This document shows, piece by piece, positions 1 through 15,975 of a stretch of DNA of 64,000 nt. The notes beneath the pieces were generated by a model. The model saw only the letters and a program-made list of their open reading frames with translations. It was not told the origin of the DNA and ran no database searches. Numbering within the stretch: the stretch's first letter is position 1; each line of letters begins with the position of its first letter. The DNA lies in NCBI GenBank assembly GCA_035079385.1, contig JAVHKY010000046.1:310001-374000 (forward strand), given 5' to 3'. Made by a program: the position numbers and the translations under genes. Source of the DNA: Aspidiotus rigidus. Lineage: Eukaryota > Arthropoda > Insecta > Hemiptera > Diaspididae.

Positions 1-2246
1 GACACGACGGTGGCGACAAAAATCGGATCTAGACAAAGGTCACATTGACAAAAGAATATTGGCTGGTATAGGTAGTTATGCGAGTATATATTTTGTCTGG
101 CTAAATTAACACTTCTTTTGGCTATTCTCTTTTTTGTTTACTCACTTTAATATTATTTAATTTGTCATCATATTCGTGTCAAGTCATTTCCGTTTCTTCC
201 CTACGTAAAAAATTATGTATTGGTAAATGATGTAGAACGCAAGATAGGTACTTTATGAAAACGTCTTCGATTCCACGAAGAGAAATTATAATAAGCTTAT
301 AAATGATATTTCTCTAATGTTGAGTTTTACCGAAGTTTTACCGAGTAACATGATGATCGGTTGGTTATATCGATAAAATAATGATGATAGTATTATTATA
401 AATTAAAAATTTATAATCAACTTCAAAAATTATCAATAGGTATGGTGTAAATTCGCCGCTACTTTACACCTGACTGTCCACCGGCCAGACTAGAGAAAGC
501 ATTCACCTGTCACAACTTGACGGCTCTCCGCAACACTTACCACATCCTCCACTCAATTTGTAGGATACGGGAAGCTACATTGCGGCTCATATTGAATGAA
601 GAATCACAATTCTTATCTCATGCAAAACCCTTCCCACATATTACTCCATGTGGTTGACCTAAATGGCTCATTATAGAGTATAACTCTATATTATAAAGGA
701 AAAGAGCGGTTTTTTTAGACAAACAGGCTCCGTTCGTATGGTATCAATTTTTCTGAAACTTTGAGTGTTATTAGGAATTGGTGCAGAATCGAGAATAGGG
801 GAGTCGGAAATTAAAAATATCCCCTTTTAAAGTCGTGGCGAGGAATGAAAGTCAGATGTTTCTGGCTGCATCTTTTTATCATGGAGTATGTAAGCGTAAA
901 TGAAAGTTTTTTACTTTGACAAAATCGGACAAAATTGCTTAGAAATGCGAATAGAGGATCGTTTGATGGCCGCTTATAATTTCGAGCGTTTTACGGGGAA
1001 CGTCTTTATGATTCATTAATTTCCATGGAAAAATATCACGATTTTCGTACGGTACTACTTTCTCGAATTTTTCATCGACAATTTAGCTTGACTGAATCCT
1101 GTACAGCCCGGAAAGATGAATGTGAGTTAGTTAACAATAGAAATTTGAGCTGGGGGTGAGGAGAGATGGAGATGAGAAAGACAAGAGTATGTGGAGTTTG
1201 GTTTAGAGGAAATAGAGACCGAATTTTTCAATCAACAAGTGATCATGAATCCTTGGAACGAGTACGCGTATCCTAATTTGGGTCCAGATTTAGATCCGCG
1301 GGTAAAAAAGTTCGATGGTTCAGAAAAAATTGGTACTGAGATAATGTTCCTAATGAGTTGTCGGTATAGTGTAGATCGAGTCGGATATTTGGGAGAGGGT
1401 TTAGCTATAGAGAAGTGGATGGTATGGTAGGGGGTAGTTGATTCAACTTGAGTGATTGAATAATTCAGTCTTGCGAGGAAGGATGAGAGAATTATGTCGG
1501 AAGAGTGTGGGTGCGTGGATTGGAAGCTGAGTGAATTGAGCTGTGGATACAAGAAAATTGACATTGAGGGTTCGGAAGCGGCATCTAAAGAAATGAGCAG
1601 TTACCAGGTTCAAGGCAGAGGCTGAGAGTGGGACTGGGTCGTTGTGGATTAGGGCTTGATTACTTCAGAAGTGGATACAATGACTGACAGAAAAGAGTTG
1701 TAGGTTTATTATTAACTTTGATTCCAAAAACAATTGCGTCATGTTCCAGGAAGTTGTTGTGGCTCAAATTGATGATAGTGGTTGCAGGAGTAAATGAATG
1801 CTTTTATTTGGGGAATTATGTAGTTGAATAAGAGTTCTATATAACCAGGAGAGATGAGAAAAGGAGTCAGTTGACAGTGGATATTTGAGCTGGGGTGAGA
1901 AGATGGAGATGAGAAAGACGGGTCCCGTTCAATTAGGCGCCGCCGATTGGGCGCTGTCATTTGGGCGCGAAACCCCCAAAAAGCTCAATCGGGCGCATTG
2001 GGCGCCGAAGTGAAAAAGCAGAAACAAAATGTGGAAAGCACTGTGACCACTAAAGAGTGTAACGGAAACTTCTTCGTCGTTGTAGGACTTGTGCGATAGA
2101 AAATTCTGGCGACGGACTGTTTTTTGTGTACTCTTCTAGTATGAGAAACGTGTAAAATAACAGTTATCTCGATTTTTTTTTTTTGTGGCTTACGAGGTAT
2201 TTGTTCTACGGTATTGACCTGCAAAAATCATTCTTGGAAGAGAACT
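1..2246. other. AT-rich region without recognisable gene
   Basis: No open frame here resembles a known protein; the frames present are short and overlap on both strands. The only structure seen is a pair of diverged direct repeats (separate entry) and a cluster of GGGCGC-type words near 1930-2010. No tRNA, rRNA or transposon end was recognised. Confidence 0.5.
1141..1919. repeat. Pair of short direct repeats
   Basis: A ~40-bp purine-rich sequence at 1141-1182 recurs in the same orientation at 1882-1919; both contain TTTGAGCTGGGG followed by GATGGAGATGAGAAAGAC. The 700 bp between them has no recognised gene. It may be a local duplication or the ends of an unknown repeat; the copies differ by small indels. 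Confidence 0.45.
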
Positions 2247-2250
2247 TTGA

Positions 2251-2637
2251 TTGCCGTGCGATTTAGAGCTGGGTACCCCTCCACAGCCATCTCAAGAAGT
2301 CAAGCCATTTACGCAAGAACTGAAGAACCAACTTAAGCAGGTACATGAGTTGGTCAGAGAAAATTTAGAAGTTGCTAGCGACCGGATGAAGGCACGCTAT
2401 GACATCTGTGCAGATGAAACCAAATTTGAACCTCAGGATAAGGTGTGGTTCTACAATCCACAGAGAAAGAAAGGGAAGAACCCAAAATTACAGTGCAAAT
2501 GGGAAGGACCTTGGACAGTCGTGAAAAGAATCAATGATATCATCTATCGCATCCAACAGGACAGAAAGTTTAAAGTGCTCCATCAAAATAGACTAGCTGT
2601 ATGGAGTCCGGAGTTTGAACGGGACGATCAAAACTGA
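2251..2637 (+). pseudogene. Ty3/Gypsy pol C-terminal fragment (integrase tail)
   Basis: This 128-residue frame matches the end of a Ty3/Gypsy polyprotein. It starts in an LPCDL-like segment that normally follows the integrase core, continues through a MKARYD helix and a DKVWFYNPQRKKGKNPK segment, and ends in a WEGPW...IYRIQ...VLHQNRLA chromodomain-like/GPY module. The integrase DDE core, RNase H, RT and gag are absent upstream, so this is only the 3' remnant of an element. A purine-rich tract and a well-formed LTR follow the stop directly, which fits the usual order pol, PPT, 3' LTR. The remaining frame is undamaged, suggesting loss by deletion rather than gradual decay. Not functional on its own. 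Confidence 0.85.
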
Positions 2638-2648
2638 GGAGGGGGAAG
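2637..2648 (+). other. Polypurine tract of Ty3/Gypsy remnant
   Basis: AGGAGGGGGAAG lies between the pol stop codon and the TGTGG start of the LTR. In LTR retroelements this position primes plus-strand DNA synthesis. Confidence 0.75.
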
Positions 2649-3075
2649 TGTGGCTTTCTGCAATAAAGCCACAAGCACCAAGCTTGCACATACCGCTAAA
2701 CTTTTAATAATATCAGACGCCACAAGGAAGCGCACTTATTGCTTAACACTAGTTCACCAAATACACGTGAACAACCTGGAACATGCTCGATTGATTGTAA
2801 GGACTCTTGCATAACCTGTTTGCCGTTCTAGAAGAAATCTCGAAGAATCCGGAATTAAGGGTGAGACTATAAATAACCGGCAGCAACCCGCTAGAGCGAT
2901 TCAGTTGTAATCTTAAAGCGATAGTTAACGTGTTCTCGTTCTTTACCGCGATTGTGTTACAGTTTAACGGTGTTTAGAAGTGTTGTACTTGCGGTACCAG
3001 TAATAAAGCTCGGTTTTCGTAATTGTTCTTTATTATTGGCGTCAAGAGATATTCGGTGACTGGTATAACGTCACA
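2649..3075 (+). repeat. Ty3/Gypsy 3' LTR
   Basis: The 427-bp segment begins TGTGGCTT and ends GTCACA, the TG...CA form of an LTR, directly after the polypurine tract. It contains a TATA-like TATAAATA at 2868-2875 and an AATAAA at 3002-3007, suitable as promoter and polyadenylation signals. No second copy is present in the window, so the 5' LTR is outside or lost. Confidence 0.75.
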
Positions 3076-3120
3076 ATAGTGTAGAATTTAGAATCAATAT
3101 GTTTTTGCAACAAATACTAA

Positions 3121-3215
3121 AACCGCAATAAATTTTTTCACACTCGAACTTTCTATACCTTGAGAATGGCTGTTTAGCCGAAAGCGCTCGAGTGTGAAAA
3201 AAATTTATTATGGTT
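3121..3215. repeat. Short inverted repeat (foldback)
   Basis: A ~27-bp arm at 3121-3147 (AACCGCAATAAATTTTTTCA onward) is mirrored at 3189-3215 with a ~41-bp loop. The loop words TTGAGAATGGCTG and TTTAGC recur in similar form near 5855-5877, suggesting a dispersed repeat family. No coding content. Confidence 0.55.
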
Positions 3216-4243
3216 TTTATATTTTGTGTTCTCTACTCTTTTAAGTATCATTCTTAATTTAAGTGTGGGATTTGTTGGTTTAGGTGACAGATACATTCCA
3301 AACTGAAAATAAAAAATCAATATTATTATAATTGAACTGAAAACAAAATCACGAGTTGACTTGAAGAAACCCTTCACTGATCGACCTTTTGGGGAATTTC
3401 GCAATAAAATTGAGTATTGAAAATGACTTTGAGGGGGGGGGGATCAATGAAAATCGATCACATGTGAAATTCTACTAGGCCATTTGTTCATATAGTGAAA
3501 GACTAGATGACAAAATGATGTATCACTCATGAGGAATCGGCTGTGGTTCATTTTTTCAAAAAATATTATTCTTCCACCTCAACGTCGTTTGACAAGAAAA
3601 TGAACACTCGTGAACGAAATAATATGAGCGATTTCGACATTTTATCGCTTTGAGTGGGTTCTCTAAATTATAAAAAAAGACGGTACGAGTAATCTGAAAG
3701 CTAAACGTCCAGTGAAAGTTAGTATTTCTTTCCATTCTTGGCGTATTAGTAGAAAATAATCTCCAAACATAAACAAACAATCCAATTTTCTAGATCTTTT
3801 TTTGAGCGCGTGAAGTTGTAGAATAGGAAAATAAAGATTTTGCCACAGTACGTGGGTTTCAATCTTTGATGCGCGCTATATATTTTTATAAGCGCCAAAC
3901 AGTTAATGGATTTCAAGTCTTCAAGAATGAAAGTCTACTTATCTTATACGATAGAACTAGGCGCTTTTTTTCACAGACCTAATCCTCACATACGCGAAAT
4001 ACGTGACGGTCGAAGAAACGAACCAGACTTGTTTTTCGGCTCAGATACTTCTTATGTTTAAAGACAAACAGCCCCCTCCTTCCCGTTTTTATTCCCTTTT
4101 TCATTTGAAGTATAGCATTTTTGATTTCAGGGGTTTGCGCAGTTTCCGTCGTACAGTAATGTTCCAGCGCGATTGTAGTATTTTGAACTATGATCAATTT
4201 ATGTTTTTGTATATAACTGCGTGTTATTGTAGTGAACCGTATT
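3216..4243. other. Intergenic, nothing recognised
   Basis: AT-rich sequence with a G run near 3434-3442. No frame resembles a known protein. Confidence 0.4.
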
Positions 4244-5407
4244 GGTTACGGTAAAGAATCCTACTACCTTCGAATTCCGTATTTTTTTTTTTTTTTCAAA
4301 ATAATCTACGTGAAAAGACGATTCTAAAACTAAAAATATATATATCGACCTGAGTAGACGAATTTTTCGCAGAGAAATCGTCGAAAGAAGTTGCGCAGAA
4401 ATGTAAAATCTTGATAAGTTACAGACGAGGCACGTACGCGTACGCTACGTACCGAAATCGGTGAACTCGACCGAAAGGTAAGTACGTATTGCTCGTACGA
4501 CGATACAATGTGCTGAGGCGCTGAGCTGCTTTGTACTGAAATTGCATTCATTAGAACACAATTTACTTTGCAACCACGATCGCGCAATTATTTTGTTAGA
4601 GATGGCATACGAATTCATAATAGGTAATGAAAACAAATGAATCAGTGCAATATAATATGAAAAACGGTAGACTGAAACGATTATAATAATCTAACTTGAA
4701 GAGCAGTGGAGGAGAGGAGGTGCCCTTCAAAAGCAATGGTTAGTCTAAGGACCGAGCGTAGTGAATTCGCATATAGAGCGATCTGTAGGGGCACTGTTGT
4801 TGATGTCGAGAAGGTGATCATGGCGTTTTTCACCATGACACAGCAAATCAATAAAATCGACTGTACCTTCTAAAATATCATTTTTTGTGAAAAATGCATA
4901 GAACAAAAATTGTAGTCCTTTTGATTTCCTGTCGAATGAATATAAATTCAAATATATCGGGTGAATTTTTTAGGATAATCACCTTTTCGACAGCTTCCGC
5001 AAATGACCGTCACAGGAAACATAGAGAGCGCCTTCTTTGATTTTATTCGCGAATTGAGTATCATACGATGAAAAAACAGTTCACGAACAGTTCGACCAAA
5101 CCGCTTCGTCTGCTTCACTGTCTGTTCATTTAAAGCCACTCCTCTGCGCTCCGCTCTGTGTTACAATATTCTTTCATACGCGTACCTACATTCGATTCAA
5201 GCAACTTCGGTATAAACCAAAGAACCTACGATGCGGAAAATACTTCGAAAATAGCGTTGTCGCGCAATTTTCTATCGACGATTTCTCTGCGAAAAATTCG
5301 TCTACTCAGGTCGATATATATATTTTTGTAATCGTCTTTTCACGTAGATTATTTTGAAAAAAAACAAATTACGGAATTCGAAGGTAGTAGGATTCTTTAC
5401 CGTAACC
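4244..5407. mobile_element. Non-autonomous DNA-transposon-like element with ~150-bp terminal inverted repeats
   Basis: The sequence starting GGTTACGGTAAAGAATCCTA at 4244 is repeated in inverse orientation ending at 5407. The arms (4244-4396 and 5262-5407) are about 150 bp and differ only by small indels and substitutions, including shared AT-rich and CGACCTGAGTAGACG segments. The ~870-bp interior has no recognisable transposase, so mobility would need an enzyme in trans. A clear target-site duplication was not identified, so the superfamily is not assigned. Confidence 0.75.
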
Positions 5408-5544
5408 AGATTATTCAGCAAAATAGACAAATGATTATACAGCTCTGGATATTGAGCACCTTTGTGTGCCCTTTGGTGAGCCAAATCACCGTAGTAGGGA
5501 TTGTAGAATTCCGCGTGATCAACTTCTAATTCAGATGGGCATGT

Positions 5545-5682
5545 ACAACGGGCATTTTTAAAATGAAAAGATTAGGCTTTGGTATTAAAACTGCACCGGT
5601 AGAATTCAATCGTGCTGTGGCAAAAATCTTGAAAGGATTGAAAAACACTATTGCATACTACAAAAACATCCTGATTCGTCCT
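5545..5682 (+). pseudogene. Ty3/Gypsy reverse transcriptase scrap
   Basis: About 46 codons resemble the RT segment between motifs B and C of Ty3/Gypsy elements: a TGIFKM lead, an RLGFGIKTAPVEFNRAV block (family form roughly RLPFGIKTAP.EFNR), then ILKGLKNTIAYY. The catalytic aspartates are replaced: the frame reads YYKNILI where Y.DDI.I is expected. No further RT or RNase H follows. It is an inactive fragment, unlikely to be part of the 2251-3075 element because the order and distance do not fit one copy. Confidence 0.7.
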
Positions 5683-5787
5683 ACAAGACAGAAATACGCT
5701 TTCAAACCATGGAATATCCTCCCCCCCCCCCTCCAAAAAAATTCATACATACATAGCCTTAAATTTGCACCTAGAGGAAGGTTATAA

Positions 5788-6358
5788 GAGTTTATGTAGA
5801 ATACAGAGGTGTAGCTGTATGGATATTTGAATACAAAAATATTTTATTGATGCTTTGAGAATGGCTGACTAGCTGAATTTTGGCTCAGATCGCATTTGTA
5901 CTGGGTTTTTATGCGGTTTCTAAATTAAATTAATAAATTTATTATCCTCCTTGATAATTTGTTTTATCTCAACTGAAAAGAGTGTTGGGTTTTGCAACGC
6001 GGGCCGATCCCAAAAAGATTAAATAAATAATATCAACAGTTGAATTACGCGTTTCCACGTTACGTTGTCAACAAATAAAAACAAGCACTCTGAGGGCGGG
6101 GTGTTAGGAGGGTCGGCGAGCTTATAGAGTATAGTCATTAACAGCAGAAATGAAATTTTCTGGGCCTCGCTGTGTGAAAGAGGAGCATTTTTCCAAGAAG
6201 AAATAAAAAAGAAATGAAAAAAAATTGATGAGCGTAAACTAATTGCGAAGATGTCGACGCGACGTCTTGTTCTTACATCAATTATGTGTTTGAGAAGTAC
6301 AATATTCAGTGATTGTTGTCTAAGTCTTGTAGCTTGCATTATAGGTACAACAGAAATG
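5788..6358. other. Intergenic, nothing recognised
   Basis: AT-rich sequence with a TTTGAGAATGGCTGACTAGC word at 5856-5875 similar to that in the 3121-3215 foldback. No gene supported. Confidence 0.35.
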
Positions 6359-6444
6359 AAAATAAAAAGAAGATATAATCCGGCTCTTTCCGCGCATACA
6401 GTGTATATGTGCGAGAAGAGCCGGGCTATATCTTCTTTTTATTT
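6359..6444. repeat. Long perfect-type hairpin (pre-miRNA-like or tiny foldback)
   Basis: AAATAAAAAGAAGATATA at the left is mirrored by TATATCTTCTTTTTATTT at the right. CCGGCTCT pairs with AGAGCCGG, and the inner CGCGCATA pairs nearly with TATGTGCG. The total stem is close to 38 bp with a very short loop. Either strand could fold. No coding content. Confidence 0.6.
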
Positions 6445-7049
6445 GTGGGAGAATCCTTGCACGAATAAATCATCTCAATTCAGAAATGAAACTTTTTGGA
6501 CTTTCCCACGCGAAATAGAAGCTTTTCTCCAAGAAGAAGGGGCTAAAAAAATTGACAAGAAGGAGAGTAGTGAGAGGACACAAAAACAAAAAAGCTCACG
6601 CAGCAGCGTAAGCACCACCGACTTTTTCAATAACTTTATACATGACACCCCACGCATATTTTTCTCATTCAATTCATTTCTAATTTTTTGACTATTTCTT
6701 AATAAGTTCCTTTTTTTTTTGTTATGCATTTGTCAGCACATCAAAAAAGAGGCCACAGTAAAAAAATAAATTGAGCATCAAATTATGCCCGCACTGATGA
6801 AAAAAAATGAAAGCCCATAAAAAAAAATGCACATTTATAAGTAAAATATATTGGACAGGAGGAGAACACATCAGCTACAAAAAATTGAATTCAAGGTTAC
6901 AAATAATGATAGGTGTATAAATAGGTGAATTTTAGACATGTTTCATGTCTTCAATACACGTATACAACTTAGTGTACAGTAAAATTGATGGCATCCACTG
7001 TGAGACATAAAACAGATATTTTGAGCCTCCACTGGAACTTCTAACTACC

Positions 7050-7496
7050 TTAAGGGTATGCTCTACCTAGTCACTCACACACAGAAAATACACGTGTATC
7101 ACACAAAATGGAGTGTTGCGGGTAGTGATTTTTGCCCACATATAACATATCGAATAATGTACAAAATGATTCGGAACGTGGTGTAATTTATTCTTGAAGT
7201 TGAGGAAAATACGGCTAATTAGTTGACAGATCGCGAAATATTCTGAATGATCTCCAGGAAACGTTTAAACTTACGTCTGAAGGGGCCGTCTTCGAATCGT
7301 TTAATTTCAATTAATGAACAAAATTAGTTCGTGTGAACCAATTAGCCGTATTTTCCTAAGTTTTGTCTACATAAATACGAAGTTTCAAGATATTTCATGC
7401 TTTATTTAATCAGTTATCTCGGGGCAAAAATCGCAACATGTGATACATATTTTGTGTGTGTCTACGTGTGAGTGACTAGGTAGAGCATACCCTTAA
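7050..7496. mobile_element. MITE with TTAA ends
   Basis: TTAAGGGTATGCTCTACCTA at 7050 is mirrored by the inverse ending CCCTTAA at 7496. Similarity extends ~90 bp inward on each side (ACTCACAC, GTGTATCACA, TTTTTGCCC segments). The TTAA at both ends is the target of piggyBac-type transposons, so a piggyBac-related MITE is possible, but the terminal bases do not let me confirm the family. No transposase inside. Confidence 0.65.
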
Positions 7497-7719
7497 TAAG
7501 CATACCTACGCTGTGTTTACAAATTGATTTCTCCATTTAGAATGGATATACTCGGCTGATTATTCAATCTATCGCTCACGCGCAACATCTTTTCAACATA
7601 CCCAATAAATGTTGATTTTATTCAATCATATACGGTTGGTAATAAGAAGTTTTTACAGCCAATATATGATGCATTACCTTTCAGGCAAAAGAACTCAAAT
7701 CGAACAAGCCCCGACGGCT

Positions 7720-8040
7720 TTATACGCATATTTTGAGAATTACTCAAAAACCACTCATCCAATCTATGCCAAAATTTCATGGCAATAATTTTGAATACAC
7801 TTCAACGTAATGTAATGATATTAAAATAATACGATTGATGCTTTTTGAGAAACAACACTAAGAAATTTGAGGAAAATTGAGAGTTACTCAACTACTCGAG
7901 AAATCTAAGAAAAAAATTCACATTCCCAACTTCAGATAATCCACTACAACTTGGCCAAATTTCATGAGAATCCAACCAGTAGTTTTTGAGGAGTTGCGTG
8001 GACAAAAAAATCTTGTATATATATATATATATATATATAA
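7720..8040 (+). repeat. Possible 3' tail of an old RTE-like LINE ending in (TA)n
   Basis: Segments such as CAAATTTCATGAGAATCCAA and TTTTTGAGGAGTTGCGTGGA resemble the conserved 3' UTR tails of RTE-type LINEs, and an uninterrupted (TA)n run at 8016-8039 follows as a simple-repeat end. No coding part survives. This rests on remembered general appearance only. Confidence 0.3.
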
Positions 8041-8269
8041 GGAAACCTGAAATTTTCTTATTAGGGTAGAAGTGATCTAGGACCTCCAAAACGTCGAGAA
8101 AGTTTATTGCCCCCTCCCCCTGAATACTTTGCGTCGGGTGTAATACCTCACTTTTTACAAGTAAAAAGTCGGTAAAAAATAATTTTTGTCTTAACTGATA
8201 GCTGGATCTAGCAACTCATAAATTTTCTGGCATAGCCAAATGAATAAAGATCATGTTTCATGTCTTTCT

Positions 8270-8570
8270 CAGTAGCTAGTGGCTTTTGAGGAGCTCACTC
8301 GCGGAACTAATATAGGTCCAGTGTTGAATATTTCAAGATAATAGCTTTTGGGGAGCTCACTTGGAGCCTTCATGGTCTAGTATAAGTCTAGTTTTTAAGC
8401 TAGTGGCTTTTGGTGAGCTCACTCGCCTTAGTATGGTATAGGTCCAGTTTAGAATATTTAAAGATAATACCTTTTGGAAATCTCACTCGCTCCTCTGGAG
8501 GGCTTACTCCGCTCCTTTGCCCTTTTTCGTTAACTAGAATAGGTCTAGTTTAGAATATTTCAAGACTAGT
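8270..8570. repeat. Degenerate tandem repeat, unit about 65-100 bp
   Basis: Four units share the words GCTTTTGG.GAGCTCACTCG and TATAGGTCCAGTTTAGAATATTTCAAGATA, starting near 8270, 8341, 8403 and 8468. Units differ in length and sequence. CTAGTATA words continue to about 8640. No protein-coding frame is conserved across units. Confidence 0.55.
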
Positions 8571-8670
8571 ATAATCCTCGTATAAAGCTAGTATAAAACC
8601 TAGTATAATGAAGGCTTCAGCCTAGTATAGTTCTAGTATATAAGGTTATTTGGCCAGCCTGACGGACGCA

Positions 8671-8813
8671 AACACGCCCACAAATTTCGAAATCAGGGTA
8701 GGGGTCAGAGCAAAGACATGTAACAGGTCAATAGTAGACCTATCTGATGACGTCACAAATACTGCACTATACAGACTTACTTACACTGACAAATTTCGAA
8801 ATCAGGGTGTTGT
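8671..8813 (+). repeat. Two copies of an ACAAATTTCGAAATCAGGGT word
   Basis: The 20-bp ACAAATTTCGAAATCAGGGT occurs at about 8680-8699 and again at about 8788-8807 in the same orientation, with a TGACGTCA palindrome between them at about 8749. This could be part of a dispersed repeat; no gene is recognised. Confidence 0.4.
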
Positions 8814-9631
8814 GATTTGTATCTCGCGGTGTGCTGTGGATCGTACGAGATTTGAAGACTTGACCTAGCAGGGAAATCACAAGAAGTTTTGAGGGAATTT
8901 AAAAAAGAAAATCGGTTTTAGGTCAACAAATATTAATTTAATTTACATAATTATAAATCTAAATCTGTACAACGAAATGAATGTGCGATTCTTGATTGGA
9001 TTGTTGTTTATCTTGAAGTTCCTAACGGACAGAAAACAAAAGCAGTCCGTCAGTCTACGTCTGGTAGAGTAAATACTAATTCAGAGAGATCTTAACGTAA
9101 TCTAGAGATGGTTACTAAAAAAGAGTCAGAGGCGCTCAGTGAAGGTTGCTTTCAAATAATAGGTAGATTCAATCTTGACTTGACCAAAGCTGTCGTTAAC
9201 GAAGACGAAAGTTGTCTGAGTCGTATTTGAAGGATGTAAATTTAGAGGTACACGACAATGATCCCGTAGAAGTCTTTCGGAGTTGGTAGATCAAAATAAG
9301 AATAATTAAGTACTTACTAAAGCGATTGCCTCTTCGAGGCTTACAACTATTTCTTCTGGTTCCATTTATATACCTGTAGATTTGAACTTGCAAATTTGAA
9401 GAATTTGGTAAATCAGTAATGCGCCGAATAGGTATAAATAAACACGGTATGGACACACGACGGTTTTTGACAGATCGAAATATCGGCAGGATATCGTAGC
9501 TGATAAATTGCTTAGTAATCGTTCTAATAAGACGCCGTTTATTTTTAATGGAAAGGAGGTCGAGAAAAGAAATGGTTTAGCCTATTTAGGTTAAGTCGAA
9601 TAATCGATGATGTAAATAATCGAGGATTTCG

Positions 9632-9646
9632 ACACTCCCCCCGCGC
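9632..9646 (-). other. Candidate polypurine tract and 3' LTR start of BEL/Pao element
   Basis: On the minus strand, GCGCGGGGGGAG is followed by TGTCGAAATCC. A G-rich tract directly before TGT is typical of the 3' end of BEL/Pao internal regions. The BEL/Pao gag-pol at 46380-50958 is on the same strand and would lie about 700 bp upstream once the intervening LTR element is removed. The far end of this LTR (below 9634) could not be fixed because the 5' LTR is not in the window. Confidence 0.45.
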
Positions 9647-9913
9647 AAAAACGGTGAAATATACTTGTATATTTGAGAATTATTGCTGTCGGAATTTAGA
9701 ACGGTGAGTTCTGGTTTCTTTTCATGAATGAAGTATAATATGACTAATTTTTGACTGTTAATCGTCGGGTTATTGAATTCAATATTTGGGAGACGATAAG
9801 TATAAAACAATAATGTAAGATTGTATTGGAATCGGATAACGAAAGGTTGGAAGGTTGTTGGTCCATATTCTTTCGATGTTTATAGGCTATATAAATCAAG
9901 AAGTAAATAGAGT

Positions 9914-10051
9914 ATGTTTCATTCGATTAAAATGAAGCCAAACGAAGTAGTGAAAATCAAAGTTGTACGTGCATCGTCGGAGTCTAACCCGGGAGTTGAA
10001 GTTTCTGTGATAAATAATGCTGATTTGAGCTTTAAAGAGAAAATCCGTGCG
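9914..10051 (+). pseudogene. 5' part of a reading frame split by a 36-kb insertion
   Basis: The frame opens with ATG at 9914 and runs 46 codons to the left target-site copy GTGCG (10047-10051). It then enters the LTR and stops at 10099. If the insertion and one target copy are removed, it continues in frame into 46107-46313, giving 115 codons to a TAA. I do not recognise the product: it is charged, with no obvious signal peptide, membrane segment or metal-binding motif. It lies antisense to the BEL/Pao element, in what would be that element's 3' non-coding region. It may be an antisense frame of the element or a host or captured gene. Confidence 0.45.
10047..10051. repeat. Left target-site duplication GTGCG
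   Basis: GTGCG at 10047-10051 directly precedes the left LTR and recurs at 46102-46106 directly after the right LTR. Five bp is the usual length for many LTR retrotransposons. Confidence 0.8.
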
Positions 10052-10472
10052 TATGGTAAGAAGGGGGGTCGGGTGTCCCCTCTTGAGGTGTCCGGATAGC
10101 TTCCAAAAACTGTGAATCCGAGGCGAGTAGAACTGATACTTTATTCGAACAACATATTAAATACGCACGTAATTACAAAACAAGTTCGATGTGCACGAGC
10201 GATATTTTCGGCTTTTCGTTGATGAAACTATAATAATATTACGGACGTGGAGTTCCCTTATATACGCATCGAATAGGCTTCGGTCAACGCCTAGTTGCAG
10301 GTCCGAAGACCGCGCGTGGATAATTTTCGGTAGCTCGTATACGATATAAACCTGATGCTTATTCAGCTATTCTCGAGCTTCGAACTTCGTATGTTTCTTT
10401 CGATATTACAAATAACTTCGAATCGTCATGACCAAGAATACCTATCGCATCACGTAAATGCCTTACACCATA
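10052..10472 (-). repeat. 3' LTR (left copy)
   Basis: 421 bp with termini TATGGTAAG...CTTACACCATA, i.e. an imperfect inverted terminal repeat. On the minus strand the LTR begins TATGGTGTAAGG and ends CTTACCATA; a TG...CA form is obtained if the outer TA is left out. Nearly identical to 45682-46101; differences include one G in a G run and single substitutions near 10187, 10348 and 10458. Confidence 0.85.
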
Positions 10473-15151
<4,679 letters not shown>

Positions 15152-15722
15152 AGCCACGTTATGGCCTCTCACATCTACGTGTACCATCCCCCATACTGCT
15201 GCTGCTGCTGCCACATCATCTCTCGCCAGCATCAGTACCGCCACATACAGGGCGCTCAGGAGAGAGCGCCCCACAGAAGAAAAAAAAAAAAGATAAAAAA
15301 CAAAAGGGCAAGCACAGAACAACCCAAGAAGAAGAAGAGGAGGAGGAAGAAACCCCCGCCTGAGAAGCCAGAGTCGCGAACCATTGCTGGTGAGCTCCTA
15401 GTGAGTTCCCAGTGGTGACTGAAAGCTCTGGTGGAGGAGTTGATACGCGCGCGTCCATGGTACAGGACTATCTGAATTCCAGGTTGAGTGCTGAGCGCTC
15501 CCTCGGTCAGTAGGGTAGACCCCTGTAGTGGCCTCATTGACGGACATTGCACAGCGCACGGAACCCCAGGAGAAATGGAGCCAGGCTACTCTCAATTCGA
15601 GCCCTCTGGACTACCGACGCAATGCCCTAAGGGGTGGATACCGGTGCCGGAGGTGCGGTTTTTCGGGGACCACTTTGGGCGTGCGTGCACGCTCATACGC
15701 CCCCGTCTCTCTTTCAAAGGCG
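15152..15722 (+). other. 3' UTR of element A
   Basis: Non-coding, with an A-rich and GAA-rich stretch at 15279-15352 and a G+C-richer end. The final CAAAGGCG abuts (ATT)n at 15723. It shares no clear similarity with the 3' UTR of elements B-E except the GCG end. Confidence 0.7.

Positions 15723-15975
<253 letters not shown>

Noticed and set aside
10052..10472. Interpreting the two 420-bp repeats as LTRs of the BEL/Pao element
   Set aside because: The primer-binding-like sequence and the GTGCG duplications place the BEL/Pao body outside the repeat pair, so the LTRs belong to a separate element.
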